A DNA stretch of 64,000 nt, from assembly GCF_014058425.1 (NCBI RefSeq), contig NZ_CP049366.1, positions 1,116,001-1,180,000 on the forward strand, in the 5' to 3' direction. Of this stretch, positions 20,111 to 28,770 are shown one piece after another. The stretch's first letter is position 1, and each line of letters opens with the position of its first letter. The position numbers and the translations under genes are program-made. The notes beneath the pieces are model-generated. The model saw nothing but the letters and a program-made list of their open reading frames with translations, searched no databases and had not been told where the DNA came from. This DNA is from Companilactobacillus pabuli. Lineage in GTDB: Bacteria; Bacillota; Bacilli; Lactobacillales; Lactobacillaceae.

Positions 20111-21499
20111 ATCTATTTTATGAATTGAATAAACTAAAACTATTGCCAAAATCAACAAGCCTAAGGCTGTCAAATAAGCAAAATGCATCCCATTTAAAAA
20201 CCAGCTTGGATGACTTGTTGGATAATATGCAATCTGTTTGCCAGCTTTAAAACTCATCCCTGAATACAAGCTAGTTGTCGCTATACTGACACCAATACCC
20301 ATCCCAAGATTTCTAAACAAAGCTGCTAAACTACCGGCAATTCCTTGATATTCCTGAGGTGCATAACCCATGATCATTGGATTATTTTGAAAGCCACCAT
20401 TACCGACTCCTAAGAACAGCAACATGAACGTAAAGATAACTAAATTTTCTTTACCAGATATTAAAGTCAAGAAAACAATTGGTATTGCATAGATGAACAA
20501 GTTAAAAATTGAAACACTAGCTGCATTGTATTTATCAGTGAAATAACCTGCAATCGGTGCCGCAATCACGTTAGCAAATGGAATTGCCATCATGATCAAT
20601 CCCGTTAATGAAGTACTTAGTGAACGGAAATTAGTTAAATAAAACGGCATAATTACATTAGCGTAATAACCAATTGAAAAGACGATCAAAGCACTCACTA
20701 AACTTAAAGTTAATCGAGATATCTTGAATATCTTCAAATTGATCAATGGTTCCTCCTTATGATTTTCAACATAGAAGAAGAATAACCAGAAGACTAAACT
20801 AACAATAAATATCAACCAAACATTCCTATTACCAAAACCAATATCTTGTCCCATAAAGATACTAATAAAGAACGTGGCAATTGCTATCGAATACGTGACT
20901 AAACCAGTCCAATCATAAGCAATTGCTTTAGAACGACGTTTTTCTTTTGGAAACATGAATCGTCCATAAATATAAACAATAATTCCAATTGGAATATTTA
21001 TAATAAAAATCCAATGCCAAGATAAAACTCCTAAAATCAAGCCTCCCAAGCCTGGTCCAGAAATATTACCTAATTGAGCAATAATACTGTTAATTCCATA
21101 GGCACGCCCACGTTGATGCATCGGAAAAATCATCGCAATGATTCCAATATTCGTGGCCATACTCATACTAGCTCCAAATCCTTGGACAACACGTCCTATC
21201 AACAATAAGTATAGGCTTGGACTTAAGGCACAAATCAATGAACCTAATGTAAAAAATACTGTCCCCATCTGAAAAATCTTAATATATCCGATTTGATCTG
21301 CCATTCTTCCCCAAAATAACAGCAGCATACAAATCATAATTAAATAAACTGACACGATCCATTCGGCTCGGTTCATTGGTACATGTAAATCTTTTGTCAG
21401 GCTAGGAATCGCAACATTGACGATTGAAGCATCCAATAACTGCATGAACGACATGAAACTGGTCGCAAAGAGTGTCAAAATATTATGTTTACTTTTCAT
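20084..21499 (-). CDS. MFS transporter, DHA2 (EmrB/QacA) family drug exporter
   Basis: 471 residues with about 14 hydrophobic segments, the DHA2 count. The start region SFMQLLDASIVNVAIPSLTK matches motif D1 and VVQGFGASMSM is motif C/B-like; GPGLGGLILG is the antiporter motif C. It probably exports lipophilic drugs with proton antiport; the substrate is unknown. ATG 21499 is chosen because GAGAGGCAAAATT precedes it; a ten-residue extension is less likely. It is a single gene, convergent with the amidase. Confidence 0.88.
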   Translation of the reverse strand: MKSKHNILTLFATSFMSFMQLLDASIVNVAIPSLTKDLHVPMNRAEWIVSVYLIMICMLLLFWGRMADQIGYIKIFQMGTVFFTLGSLICALSPSLYLLLIGRVVQGFGASMSMATNIGIIAMIFPMHQRGRAYGINSIIAQLGNISGPGLGGLILGVLSWHWIFIINIPIGIIVYIYGRFMFPKEKRRSKAIAYDWTGLVTYSIAIATFFISIFMGQDIGFGNRNVWLIFIVSLVFWLFFFYVENHKEEPLINLKIFKISRLTLSLVSALIVFSIGYYANVIMPFYLTNFRSLSTSLTGLIMMAIPFANVIAAPIAGYFTDKYNAASVSIFNLFIYAIPIVFLTLISGKENLVIFTFMLLFLGVGNGGFQNNPMIMGYAPQEYQGIAGSLAALFRNLGMGIGVSIATTSLYSGMSFKAGKQIAYYPTSHPSWFLNGMHFAYLTALGLLILAIVLVYSIHKIDKKEALSKR

Positions 21500-21574
21500 A
21501 ATTTTGCCTCTCTCATAAAAAAAATACATTTTTAATACTAAACTTTTTTGGATACTTTAAGCAAATTTATTCCG

Positions 21575-21605
21575 AAAAAAAAAGCACTGAAATTAATCAG
21601 CACTT
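21575..21605 (-). terminator. Terminator after the Doc-like gene
   Basis: In RNA of the minus strand AAGUGCUGA pairs with UCAGUGCUU using two G-U wobbles; a run of nine T follows. It overlaps the last codons of the upstream gene. Confidence 0.7.
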
Positions 21606-21991
21606 ACTGGATGAATACAAGTGGACAAAACGCCACGAATATTTTGTAAATCGTCTTTTTCTAGTTTATCAGACTCTTTGATTGTCTTAATCAAGCCATG
21701 TAATGTTGTTCTATCAACATCTTTAGTCATATCAAGTCCATAACCATTTTGGTGCAAGAAATAATCCAACACAGCTACAGTAGTTACTTCATTGTCAGTT
21801 TCAAAGATATCATCAACAATCATCGTACATACCAAATGTGTGGCATACCATTGCAAATCTTCAAATTGATTCAAAAAGTTTAGATTACTTTGCAAACGTT
21901 TCTCGCTTAAAGTAATTTCTTCACTTTCATTGATTGCCAAATGTATCGCTACAATTTGGTCATAAGTTAGTTTTACTAGTTTATTATCCAT
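21593..21991 (-). CDS. Hypothetical protein, degenerate Fic/Doc-like
   Basis: 132 residues, not recognised with confidence. By eye it follows the order of Doc (death-on-curing) proteins: N-terminal LTYDQIVAIHLAI, a middle helix WYATHLVCTMIVDDIF, then DNEVTTVAVLDYFLHQNGYGL where Doc has its HxFxDxNKRTA...FL..NG block. The catalytic histidine, aspartate, lysine and arginine are all replaced, so AMPylation or kinase activity is not expected if this homology is right. GAGGAAAATAA precedes the ATG. No antitoxin gene adjoins it. It lies 44 bases downstream of the HAD-phosphatase gene, between that gene and the MFS exporter gene. Confidence 0.6.
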   Translation of the reverse strand: MDNKLVKLTYDQIVAIHLAINESEEITLSEKRLQSNLNFLNQFEDLQWYATHLVCTMIVDDIFETDNEVTTVAVLDYFLHQNGYGLDMTKDVDRTTLHGLIKTIKESDKLEKDDLQNIRGVLSTCIHPVSAD

Positions 21992-22035
21992 TTATTTTCC
22001 TCAATTATTCTTGTAAGGTCATAATCATATCACAT

Positions 22036-22659
22036 TTAGATAATTTGTTCGATCTCAGTAATATCGCTAACCTTATGTTCATATTCAAAGTCAACATTTT
22101 CAGAATTAAAAAGAATTGTATGTGCACCAACGCTTTGTCCAAAGTCGACATCAATTTTTCGGTCACCTATGACCCACAAGTCGTCTTTATTTAAACCGTA
22201 CTTCTTAATTAAATAGTTCAGCATTTCTGAATCCGGTTTTCTCTTATGGCCGTCTTCAACACTGATAATTTCTTTGAAAAAATGCTCAATACCAAGCGTC
22301 TTAGCCAAATCATAAATCGATTGATCACGATGTGTAATGATAAATTGGATATAATGCTTACTATCACAGTACTTTAACTCTTTTAAGACGTGCGGTATCA
22401 AGGTTATCTTGTCATGGTATTCTTTTTCATAACGATAATAAGAGGCATAAAAAACTTTGACTGCCTGTTCAACGTCATCTTGATCCCCTAATAACCCTGT
22501 TACAAATTTACGAACAGAAGTCTTTTTAGATTCTTTAAAAATTGTATCCTTTGATAAACTAATGCCAAAGTTTTCGCGCAGGGATTTTTGTGTCGCCGAG
22601 ACGATCCCTGGGTAACTGTTAGCAATCGTATCATCAAAGTCCCAAACAATACTTTTCAT
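22036..22659 (-). CDS. HAD family hydrolase (phosphoglycolate phosphatase-like)
   Basis: 207 residues. HAD motif I is WDFDDTIANS, motif II FIITHRD, motif III GHKRKPDSEML and motif IV VIGDRKIDVDFG. The helical cap lies between about residues 18 and 85, subfamily I as in Gph/YjjG. The substrate is unknown. The ATG is one base after the dtd stop, so it belongs to the rel-dtd operon. Confidence 0.9.
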   Translation of the reverse strand: MKSIVWDFDDTIANSYPGIVSATQKSLRENFGISLSKDTIFKESKKTSVRKFVTGLLGDQDDVEQAVKVFYASYYRYEKEYHDKITLIPHVLKELKYCDSKHYIQFIITHRDQSIYDLAKTLGIEHFFKEIISVEDGHKRKPDSEMLNYLIKKYGLNKDDLWVIGDRKIDVDFGQSVGAHTILFNSENVDFEYEHKVSDITEIEQII

Positions 22660-22660
22660 C

Positions 22661-23098
22661 TTATCTCTCCATTAAAATAGTTACTGGTCCGTCATTGGTT
22701 AGTGATACTTGCATATCAGCTCCAAATTCGCCAGTTTCAACAGTTAAATCGTATCCTCTTAGCAATTCATTAAAATGATCATACTTGCGACTAGAAGCTT
22801 CAAAATTGCCGGCTCCAGTGAAACTAGGACGATTTCCGTGCTTCGTATCTGCATACAAAGTAAATTGCGAAATAGATAGGATTTTTCCATCGACATCTTT
22901 AATTGATAAATTCATTTTATCATCAGCATCAGAAAAGATGCGCATATTGGCAATCTTCCGTGCCATGTACTCGAGTGTTTCTTCAGTATCCTCATCAGCA
23001 AAAGCTATTAACAAACAAAGACCTTGATCAATTTGACCAAGTGTCTTTTCATCAACAGAAACTTTAGCTTCCGATACTCGTTGTATTACTACTTTCAT
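22661..23098 (-). CDS. dtd: D-aminoacyl-tRNA deacylase
   Basis: 145 residues, full length. It removes D-amino acids (and glycine from tRNA-Ala) from mischarged tRNAs. The start [15 protein letters not shown], the catalytic loop [17 protein letters not shown] and the C-terminal [11 protein letters not shown], with the cross-subunit Gly-Pro motif, are diagnostic. It starts three bases after the rel stop, the conserved rel-dtd order. Confidence 0.96.
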   Translation of the reverse strand: MKVVIQRVSEAKVSVDEKTLGQIDQGLCLLIAFADEDTEETLEYMARKIANMRIFSDADDKMNLSIKDVDGKILSISQFTLYADTKHGNRPSFTGAGNFEASSRKYDHFNELLRGYDLTVETGEFGADMQVSLTNDGPVTILMER

Positions 23099-23101
23099 AA
23101 A

Positions 23102-25333
23102 CTAAGCTACCGTCCTCTTTATTTCATATACGTTAGGAATATTCTTCAATTTAGAAATAATGCTATCCAAATGTTCCTTATTATTAACACCAATACTTAC
23201 GTGAATGATAGCCATCTTTTCTTTATCCAAACGACCGATAACATTGTTTAAAGTATTTGTATTCGAATTAATTACTTGTAAAACTTCATTGATCAAACCA
23301 TTCCGGTTGAAAGCATAAACGTCCAATTCTGCTGTATAGCGTTTTTCCTTAGTGACATTATCCCAGCTGACATCGATAAAACGACGCTTAGCTTCTTCAC
23401 TCTGAACATTAGGACAATCAGCCCGATGAATTGTTAAACCACGACCTTTAGTAATATATCCGACAATCTTGTCTCCAGGAATTGGGTTGCAGCATTTTGC
23501 TAAACGAATCAATAAGTTATCAATTCCTTGAACAGAAATACTATTGTTGCCGTTATTACGTTCCTTCTTTAACTTAGGACTATCAGATTTAGGCTGTGCA
23601 GTTTCTTCAGTATCAGTAATGACCTGTTCTTCAAGCTCTTTTTTCTCAGCTTCTTTTTTGCGATCAGGATCTTCACTAACTAACTTGTGAACCACGTTGA
23701 TTGGCGAAAGTTCCCCATAACCGACCGCATTGAACAATTCATCTGTATCCGTAAAGTTAAAAATCTTCATGGCAATTTCTAGATGCTTCTTATCAAGATA
23801 TTTTTTACTCGATAATGAACGATTCTTAAATTCGTTTTCAACCGCTTCACGACCTAAAACGATGTTCTCTTCACGATCTTTTGTTCTAAAGTAACGCTTG
23901 ATTTTATTTCTAGCTCTAGATGTGAAGACAACGTTGACCCAGTCACGACTTGGTTGAGAATTAGAGTTCGTCAACATTTCGACGATATCGCCATTCTTTA
24001 GTTGATAATTCAAAGGCACCATTCTGCCATTGATTTTGGCACCGATTGAGTGGTTACCGACTTCTGTGTGGACTTGGTAAGCAAAATCTAGTGTCACGGC
24101 ACCCTTTGGCAATTCGATAACTTCTCCTTGAGGGGTAAAGACATAGACACGATCATTGAAAATTTCACCTTTGACAGATTTCATGAAATCAGAAGCGTTG
24201 TCAGAGTTTTCCTGTAATTCCAAAATTTCACGAAAGACATCAATTTTTTGTTCATTGTCATCTAAGTGAACTCCCTCGAAATTACCTTCCTTATAAGCCC
24301 AATGAGCAGCAACACCATATTCAGCAACTCGATGCATCTCAAAAGTTCTAATCTGAACTTCTAGTGGTTGACCACCAGGTCCGATGATAGTCGTATGTAA
24401 TGATTGATAGCCGTTAGCCTTTGGTACCGCAATGTAATCTTTGAAACGACCAGGAATTGGCTTCCACTTAGAGTGAATTGAACCAAGAACAGCGTAACAG
24501 TCTTTGACAGAGTCAACCACGATTCGGATGGCCAGCAAATCGTACAATTCGGAAAATTGCTTATGTTTGTCACGCATTTTCTTATAAATTGAATAAATAT
24601 GCTTTGGACGACCGTAAATGTCGTATTTGATTCCTAAAGCATCGACATTTTTCTTGATGTAATCGATAGCCTCGGCAATGTAAGCTTCACGCTGATCACG
24701 TTTACTATTCATCAAATGAACAATCCGGTAATACTGTTGTGGGTTGATGTAATGCAATGAAAGGTCTTCTAGTTCCCACTTGATCTTACTGATACCTAAA
24801 CGGTCAGCTAATGGTGCATAGATTTCCAAAGTTTCATTGGCAATTCGACGTTGCTTATCTGGACGTAAGGCCTTTAGAGTTCTCATATTGTGCAATCTAT
24901 CAGCCAATTTGACCATGATGACACGTAAATCTTTAGCAGTTGCTAACAACATTTTACGGTGATTTTCAGCTAATAATTCCTGATGTGAATGGTATTTGTA
25001 CTTACTGATTTTTGTGACGCCATCAACAATCGTTGCTACTTGGTCACCAAATAATTCTTTGACGTCCCCTAAAGTAACGTTGGTATCTTCAACCACGTCA
25101 TGCAAATAACCGGCAGCAACCGTGTATGGGTCCATATGTAACGAGGCCAAAATTTGGGCTACTTGTGTAGGATGAATTATATAAGGCTCACCCGTAGCGC
25201 GCTTTTGTTCTTTATGTACGTAAGCCGCAAAATTATAAGCTTTATTCACAAACTCCACGTGTTCATCATTCATATAGCCGCGACAAATATCTAGTACCTG
25301 TTCTGGCGTATAGTCCATATTATTTTTTTTCAT
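23102..25333 (-). CDS. relA: Bifunctional (p)ppGpp synthetase/hydrolase RelA/SpoT (Rsh)
   Basis: 743 residues, full-length Rsh. The HD hydrolase domain is at about 30-190 (GYLHDVVEDT, LADRLHNMRT), the synthetase at about 230-350 (YGRPKHIYSIYKKM, GYQSLHTTI, EVQIRTFEMH), the TGS at about 400-465 (VYVFTPQGEVIELPKGA), a CC domain CCNPIPGDKIVGY, and the C-terminal ACT. It makes and breaks the stringent-response alarmone on the ribosome. Start 25333 is preferred (GGGGTGA eight bases upstream) over a further 12-codon extension. A terminator-like hairpin stands only 22 bases before it. Confidence 0.97.
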   Translation of the reverse strand: MKKNNMDYTPEQVLDICRGYMNDEHVEFVNKAYNFAAYVHKEQKRATGEPYIIHPTQVAQILASLHMDPYTVAAGYLHDVVEDTNVTLGDVKELFGDQVATIVDGVTKISKYKYHSHQELLAENHRKMLLATAKDLRVIMVKLADRLHNMRTLKALRPDKQRRIANETLEIYAPLADRLGISKIKWELEDLSLHYINPQQYYRIVHLMNSKRDQREAYIAEAIDYIKKNVDALGIKYDIYGRPKHIYSIYKKMRDKHKQFSELYDLLAIRIVVDSVKDCYAVLGSIHSKWKPIPGRFKDYIAVPKANGYQSLHTTIIGPGGQPLEVQIRTFEMHRVAEYGVAAHWAYKEGNFEGVHLDDNEQKIDVFREILELQENSDNASDFMKSVKGEIFNDRVYVFTPQGEVIELPKGAVTLDFAYQVHTEVGNHSIGAKINGRMVPLNYQLKNGDIVEMLTNSNSQPSRDWVNVVFTSRARNKIKRYFRTKDREENIVLGREAVENEFKNRSLSSKKYLDKKHLEIAMKIFNFTDTDELFNAVGYGELSPINVVHKLVSEDPDRKKEAEKKELEEQVITDTEETAQPKSDSPKLKKERNNGNNSISVQGIDNLLIRLAKCCNPIPGDKIVGYITKGRGLTIHRADCPNVQSEEAKRRFIDVSWDNVTKEKRYTAELDVYAFNRNGLINEVLQVINSNTNTLNNVIGRLDKEKMAIIHVSIGVNNKEHLDSIISKLKNIPNVYEIKRTVA

Positions 25334-25354
25334 AGAAATATTCACCCCGTTACA

Positions 25355-25379
25355 ATAAAAAGCACTCATCGAGTGCTTC
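25355..25379 (-). terminator. Hairpin terminator just upstream of rel
   Basis: Minus strand AGCACTC-GAT-GAGTGCT followed by TTTTTAT. It should end the prmA-rsmE transcript directly before the rel ribosome site; it could also act as an attenuator of read-through into rel. Confidence 0.75.
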
Positions 25380-25421
25380 TCTTTACTTACTATTATGCTT
25401 ACTTTAGCAAAATTTTACCAT

Positions 25422-25760
25422 TTATTTTTCTTTTTCAAATAAGAAATAAATTAAAATACTTAAAACTAAATAAATTCCTGCCAAAAAGTAGCCATATCGT
25501 CCATATTTAACAAAGACACTGATCACGAAGATAACCGGAAAAATGACTAAATTATAAAATGATAATTCATATTTTCTCGAGAACCAACCGATGAAGCCAG
25601 CAAATAAGATATTAATGACGAAGAATAACCAGACGATGCGGTTAGTTCTTCCTAAATGGAAAAGATTAAATAGTATTGGCATAATAAAAACCAATATGAT
25701 AGAGATTAATGCAATATAAGTTGTTTTTGATTTTTCAACTTTGTTCCAAATATTTTTCAC
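25422..25760 (-). CDS. Small integral membrane protein
   Basis: 112 residues with four hydrophobic segments (about 14-33, 42-61, 68-85, 88-107) and a charged C-terminus EKEK; no family recognised. The likely start is GTG 25760, whose ribosome site TGAGGA overlaps the rsmE stop, so it is the last gene of the prmA-rsmE operon. Confidence 0.75.
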   Translation of the reverse strand: MKNIWNKVEKSKTTYIALISIILVFIMPILFNLFHLGRTNRIVWLFFVINILFAGFIGWFSRKYELSFYNLVIFPVIFVISVFVKYGRYGYFLAGIYLVLSILIYFLFEKEK

Positions 25761-25770
25761 GATTCGTTCC

Positions 25771-26520
25771 TCATTTTACCGTTAATTCATACTTATATGA
25801 TAGCACTGATAAGAAGTACATGGGGGCTGTTTCGGCTCGCATGATTCTTGGTCCTAAACCGACAGACAAAAAATCATTTTGATTCAAATAATCGATTTCA
25901 TCTGGTGCAAAACCACCTTCAGGTCCAAAAGCACACAAAATCGACTTAGGATTTTGAGTTAAAGTCTGAGCCAAAAGACTCATTTCACCTTGTTTAGCAG
26001 ATTCTTCATAAGCTACTAAATTGGTTTCTTTCTTGTAATCAACTAAATCCTTCAAAGAATTTAAATAGATGACTTCTGGAATCACCCGGCGTTTTGACTG
26101 TTGGGCTGCATTTTTAGCGATTTCTTGCAGACGAGAAACCTTCTTTTCAATGACGTTTTTCTTCCAATTCATAATTGAATACTTAGATGAGAAGAAAATA
26201 ATCGTTTTAGCACCTAATTCAGTTGATTTTTGTGTGATCCATTCGATTTTATCCTTCTTAGACAACGAACAAGCAATGGTTACGTCAATTGGTAACTCTG
26301 TACTTGTCCAATCCAACAGTTTCAAGTCAACTTGGAATTGTTTTTCTTCAGTATCAACTTTTGCAATCGTTGCTTCAAACAACTTTTCACTCGGATCGAC
26401 CAAATAAATCACATCACCTGTATTGTGACGTAAAACTTTGATAGCATGACGAAATATTTCTTGGTCATCAATTATTAAATTATTAGTAGTAATTTCTTGT
26501 TTAACGAAGTATTGCTCCAT
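25771..26520 (-). CDS. rsmE: 16S rRNA (uracil-1498-N3)-methyltransferase
   Basis: 249 residues, full length. SPOUT-class knotted methyltransferase: N-terminal PUA-like domain (EIFRHAIKVLRHNTGD), the central CSLSKKDKIEWITQKSTELG, and the C-terminal SAM-binding knot FGPEGGFAPDEID with GLGPRIMRAETA. It overlaps prmA by 20 bases. Confidence 0.96.
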   Translation of the reverse strand: MEQYFVKQEITTNNLIIDDQEIFRHAIKVLRHNTGDVIYLVDPSEKLFEATIAKVDTEEKQFQVDLKLLDWTSTELPIDVTIACSLSKKDKIEWITQKSTELGAKTIIFFSSKYSIMNWKKNVIEKKVSRLQEIAKNAAQQSKRRVIPEVIYLNSLKDLVDYKKETNLVAYEESAKQGEMSLLAQTLTQNPKSILCAFGPEGGFAPDEIDYLNQNDFLSVGLGPRIMRAETAPMYFLSVLSYKYELTVK

Positions 26521-27418
26521 CTTCTGCCTCGAACTCTTCTTTTCTTCTACAAATTAAGGTTGACCAGCCTTTCAAATGGAAAGCTTCTAAGACAACAAAG
26601 CCAATCTCTTCCATTTGTTTAGTGATCAACGCTTCCTTTTCATTAATGATACCAGATAAGACGACAAAACCGTTCTTATTTAGATGACGGTCAATGTCTG
26701 GAATAAATTGTTGAATCACATCAGCTAAAATATTCGCTACGATAACGTCAACTTTACCATCGACTCCATCTAGAAGTGAATTCTCAAATACTTCGATATC
26801 TTCACAGCCTGGATTCAACTTAATATTCTCTTTAGCAGCTAAAACAGCTTCAGGGTCAAGGTCAAAAGCTTTTATGTCTTTAACGCCCAATTGACGAGCT
26901 TGAATAGAAAGGATTCCAGAACCAGTACCAACATCATACAAGGACTTTGCATCGCCTAGAATCAATTCCAAAGCTTGCATACAAGAATACGTTGTTGGAT
27001 GAGTTCCCGTACCAAAAGACTTACCCGGATCCATTACAACAATGTGTTCATCTGAATGACTTGGTTGATAGTCGACCCAATTAGGAACAACCGTCAAATA
27101 ACGACTGATTTTCACTGGATGATAGTATTGTTTCCATTCATTTTCCCAACTGCTGTCGTCAAGTTCACTGACTGAAACTTCTACACCAGTAATATCAAAG
27201 CCAAATTCAGGTAATTTTTTTAATTGAGTCTTCAAATTATTTAAAATTGCTTCATTATAATTGTTTTCATCAAAATAAGAATTGATCTTTGTTTTGATTG
27301 ATTGGTCTTCATCATCGACCATTTCAGTACCATTGGCACCGACACGCATAAATACATCCGAAATAATTTCAGGATCGAAATCATTAGGAATAGCGACTGT
27401 TACTTTTTTCCAAATCAT
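26501..27418 (-). CDS. prmA: Ribosomal protein L11 methyltransferase
   Basis: 305 residues. An N-terminal substrate-recognition domain is followed by a class I SAM domain with VMDPGKSFGTGTHPTT, YDVGTGSGILSIQA and the NPPY-like VIVANILADV. It trimethylates L11. ATG 27418 follows GGAGGAACG. It is the first gene of prmA-rsmE. Confidence 0.96.
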   Translation of the reverse strand: MIWKKVTVAIPNDFDPEIISDVFMRVGANGTEMVDDEDQSIKTKINSYFDENNYNEAILNNLKTQLKKLPEFGFDITGVEVSVSELDDSSWENEWKQYYHPVKISRYLTVVPNWVDYQPSHSDEHIVVMDPGKSFGTGTHPTTYSCMQALELILGDAKSLYDVGTGSGILSIQARQLGVKDIKAFDLDPEAVLAAKENIKLNPGCEDIEVFENSLLDGVDGKVDVIVANILADVIQQFIPDIDRHLNKNGFVVLSGIINEKEALITKQMEEIGFVVLEAFHLKGWSTLICRRKEEFEAEDGAILR

Positions 27419-27460
27419 AGACGTTCCTCCATTATTAATAAGATTACTAAAATTATGGCA

Positions 27461-27484
27461 TAAAAAAAAGACGTTACCGCCTTT
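27461..27484 (-). terminator. Short terminator after the 133-residue gene
   Basis: Minus strand AAAGGCG-GTAA-CGTCTTT followed by eight T; it overlaps the last codon of the gene at 27483. Confidence 0.7.
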
Positions 27485-27884
27485 ATTTGATGAAAAAGTT
27501 AATTGAATTGATAAATTCTGTTTGTCGTTCCTTAATTCGAGATTGAGCCAACTCTAAACTACCGTGGTCGACTGTTTCACTTTCCGGATCCATACAACTG
27601 ATTGCCCCCATCAAGTCCAAAAAGTAATTATTAAGTTTTTCAGCCACTAAACTGTTTTCTAATTTGTACTTAGCCAAATATGAATTGCACAATTTAATGA
27701 ATTGTTTGATATTTCGAATATAGTTATCAATCAAACGCCCATAGGTTTCATAACGAAGTGCTTCACCACGCTCAATAATTTTGATTGTCTTTAAATATTC
27801 TGAAAAAACCTCATTGTAAGTTACGAATCTTTCTAACAAAACGTTAGTCTCCAAAATACGATATTTACTAGTCATTGCTGTCAT
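27483..27884 (-). CDS. Conserved-looking hypothetical protein, helical
   Basis: 133 residues, predicted to be almost entirely alpha-helical (ETNVLLERFVTYNEVFSEYL, YIRNIKQFIKLCNSYLAKYK, SRIKERQTEFINSINFF). No family recognised, no signal peptide or membrane segment. ATG 27884 has GGGGTG seven bases upstream; an earlier in-frame start exists but lacks a ribosome site. It is upstream of prmA, separated by its own terminator. Confidence 0.75.
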   Translation of the reverse strand: MTAMTSKYRILETNVLLERFVTYNEVFSEYLKTIKIIERGEALRYETYGRLIDNYIRNIKQFIKLCNSYLAKYKLENSLVAEKLNNYFLDLMGAISCMDPESETVDHGSLELAQSRIKERQTEFINSINFFIK

Positions 27885-27970
27885 AATGCAACACCCCATT
27901 TCTTTTTTTAATACTATATCATACGTTTTAAGTTATGAATAGTATTAGTTTAAAATAATGTTAAAACAAT

Positions 27971-28008
27971 AAAAAAAGAACAATCTATTTATCTTCAGAT
28001 TGTTCCTT
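27971..28008 (-). terminator. Terminator overlapping the end of the 57-residue gene
   Basis: Minus strand GGAACAATCT ... AGATTGTTC followed by seven T. The left arm is made by the last codons of the gene. Confidence 0.8.
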
Positions 28009-28158
28009 AGTATCAACGACCTTTTTTCTTAAAGATTCATTATTTTTAAATAATTTCTGAGCCTCAGACAATTTTTTAGGACTATTCTTAATTTCTTGAG
28101 AAATTTTACTAAAATCATTCTCGGCAGGATCTTCTTGACGTTTCTTAAAAAGACTCAT
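27985..28158 (-). CDS. Small charged hypothetical protein (57 aa)
   Basis: 57 residues, starts MSLFKKRQEDPAEN and is rich in Lys, Glu and Asn with no hydrophobic segment. Function unknown. AAGGAGCGATTAAT precedes the ATG at 28158, and a strong terminator sits exactly at its 3' end, which together argue that it is a real monocistronic gene. Confidence 0.75.
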   Translation of the reverse strand: MSLFKKRQEDPAENDFSKISQEIKNSPKKLSEAQKLFKNNESLRKKVVDTKEQSEDK

Positions 28159-28328
28159 ATTAATCGCTCCTTATCCTGTTGTAACGCTCATTATTATATA
28201 ACAACCGTGCTTAAGATACTTAAAAATAAATTATTTTTTGATGCCAAAGAGTAATTTACTTTTAAATAGTGATAGCTTTGTTATTATATATTAAGTAAAT
28301 ATTAAATTTTAGGTTATTTCTATATTGT

Positions 28329-28728
28329 GGTTAGTGTAATATTCCGTCCTCCATAGCAAAGAAAATTTGGCTGGAACGTAGTGGGCACGATTTTGAGCTT
28401 TTGCAAAGTGCGCAAAATCTCAAAACTCGGCCTTATTCTAAGCAACAAGTTGCTAAGAATAATTTCACTACTGAGCCAATTTTCTTTGCTATTCCGGACT
28501 AGATAGTGGTTCTGTTTTTTTATCACTGGAGTAACAAATAAAAGACACTATCTAGTCGGGAGTGACAGCTTTGTGGATGCTCAGTACTGAAATTTCACTT
28601 AGCGATTTATCGCTTAGTGAAAGGCCAAGCTTGGAGATGATTCCCGATTTTGGAATTAGCTTCAAGTTGTGCCCAGTACGTTCCAGCGTCCACAAAGCCG
28701 AACGGACGACGGCAGCATAAAACTGACC
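28329..28728. repeat. Composite palindromic repeat element, copy 2 (inverted relative to copy 1)
   Basis: Unit B (28356-28489) is followed by unit A (28568-28698); the whole is the reverse complement of the element at 11742-12233. Sequence identity within the units is high, and the spacer between them differs, containing GACTAGATAGTG paired with CACTATCTAGTC. Compared with copy 1, unit A shows a paired change in its hairpin (GCAAT/ATTGC in copy 1, GCGAT/ATCGC here). Unit B lacks six bases only in a loop. Outer ends GGTTAGTGTAATATTCCGTC and, reversed, GGTCAGTTTTATGCTGCCGTC resemble each other. It stands directly upstream of the ybaK/ebsC-type gene and fills most of the 610 bases between coding genes; the 170 bases before it are AT-rich without visible features. 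Confidence 0.85.
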
Positions 28729-28770
28729 AAAATTCAGAAAAACCAAGCTTTAAGGATTGGTGACATAAAA

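Noticed and set aside
28320-28746. Open frames inside repeat copy 2
   Set aside because: Same reason; both cross the palindromes and have no ribosome sites.
28669-28770. N-terminal extension of the YbaK/EbsC-like protein
   Set aside because: The extension reads through the repeat element; the ATG at 28771 has its own ribosome site and gives the family N-terminus.
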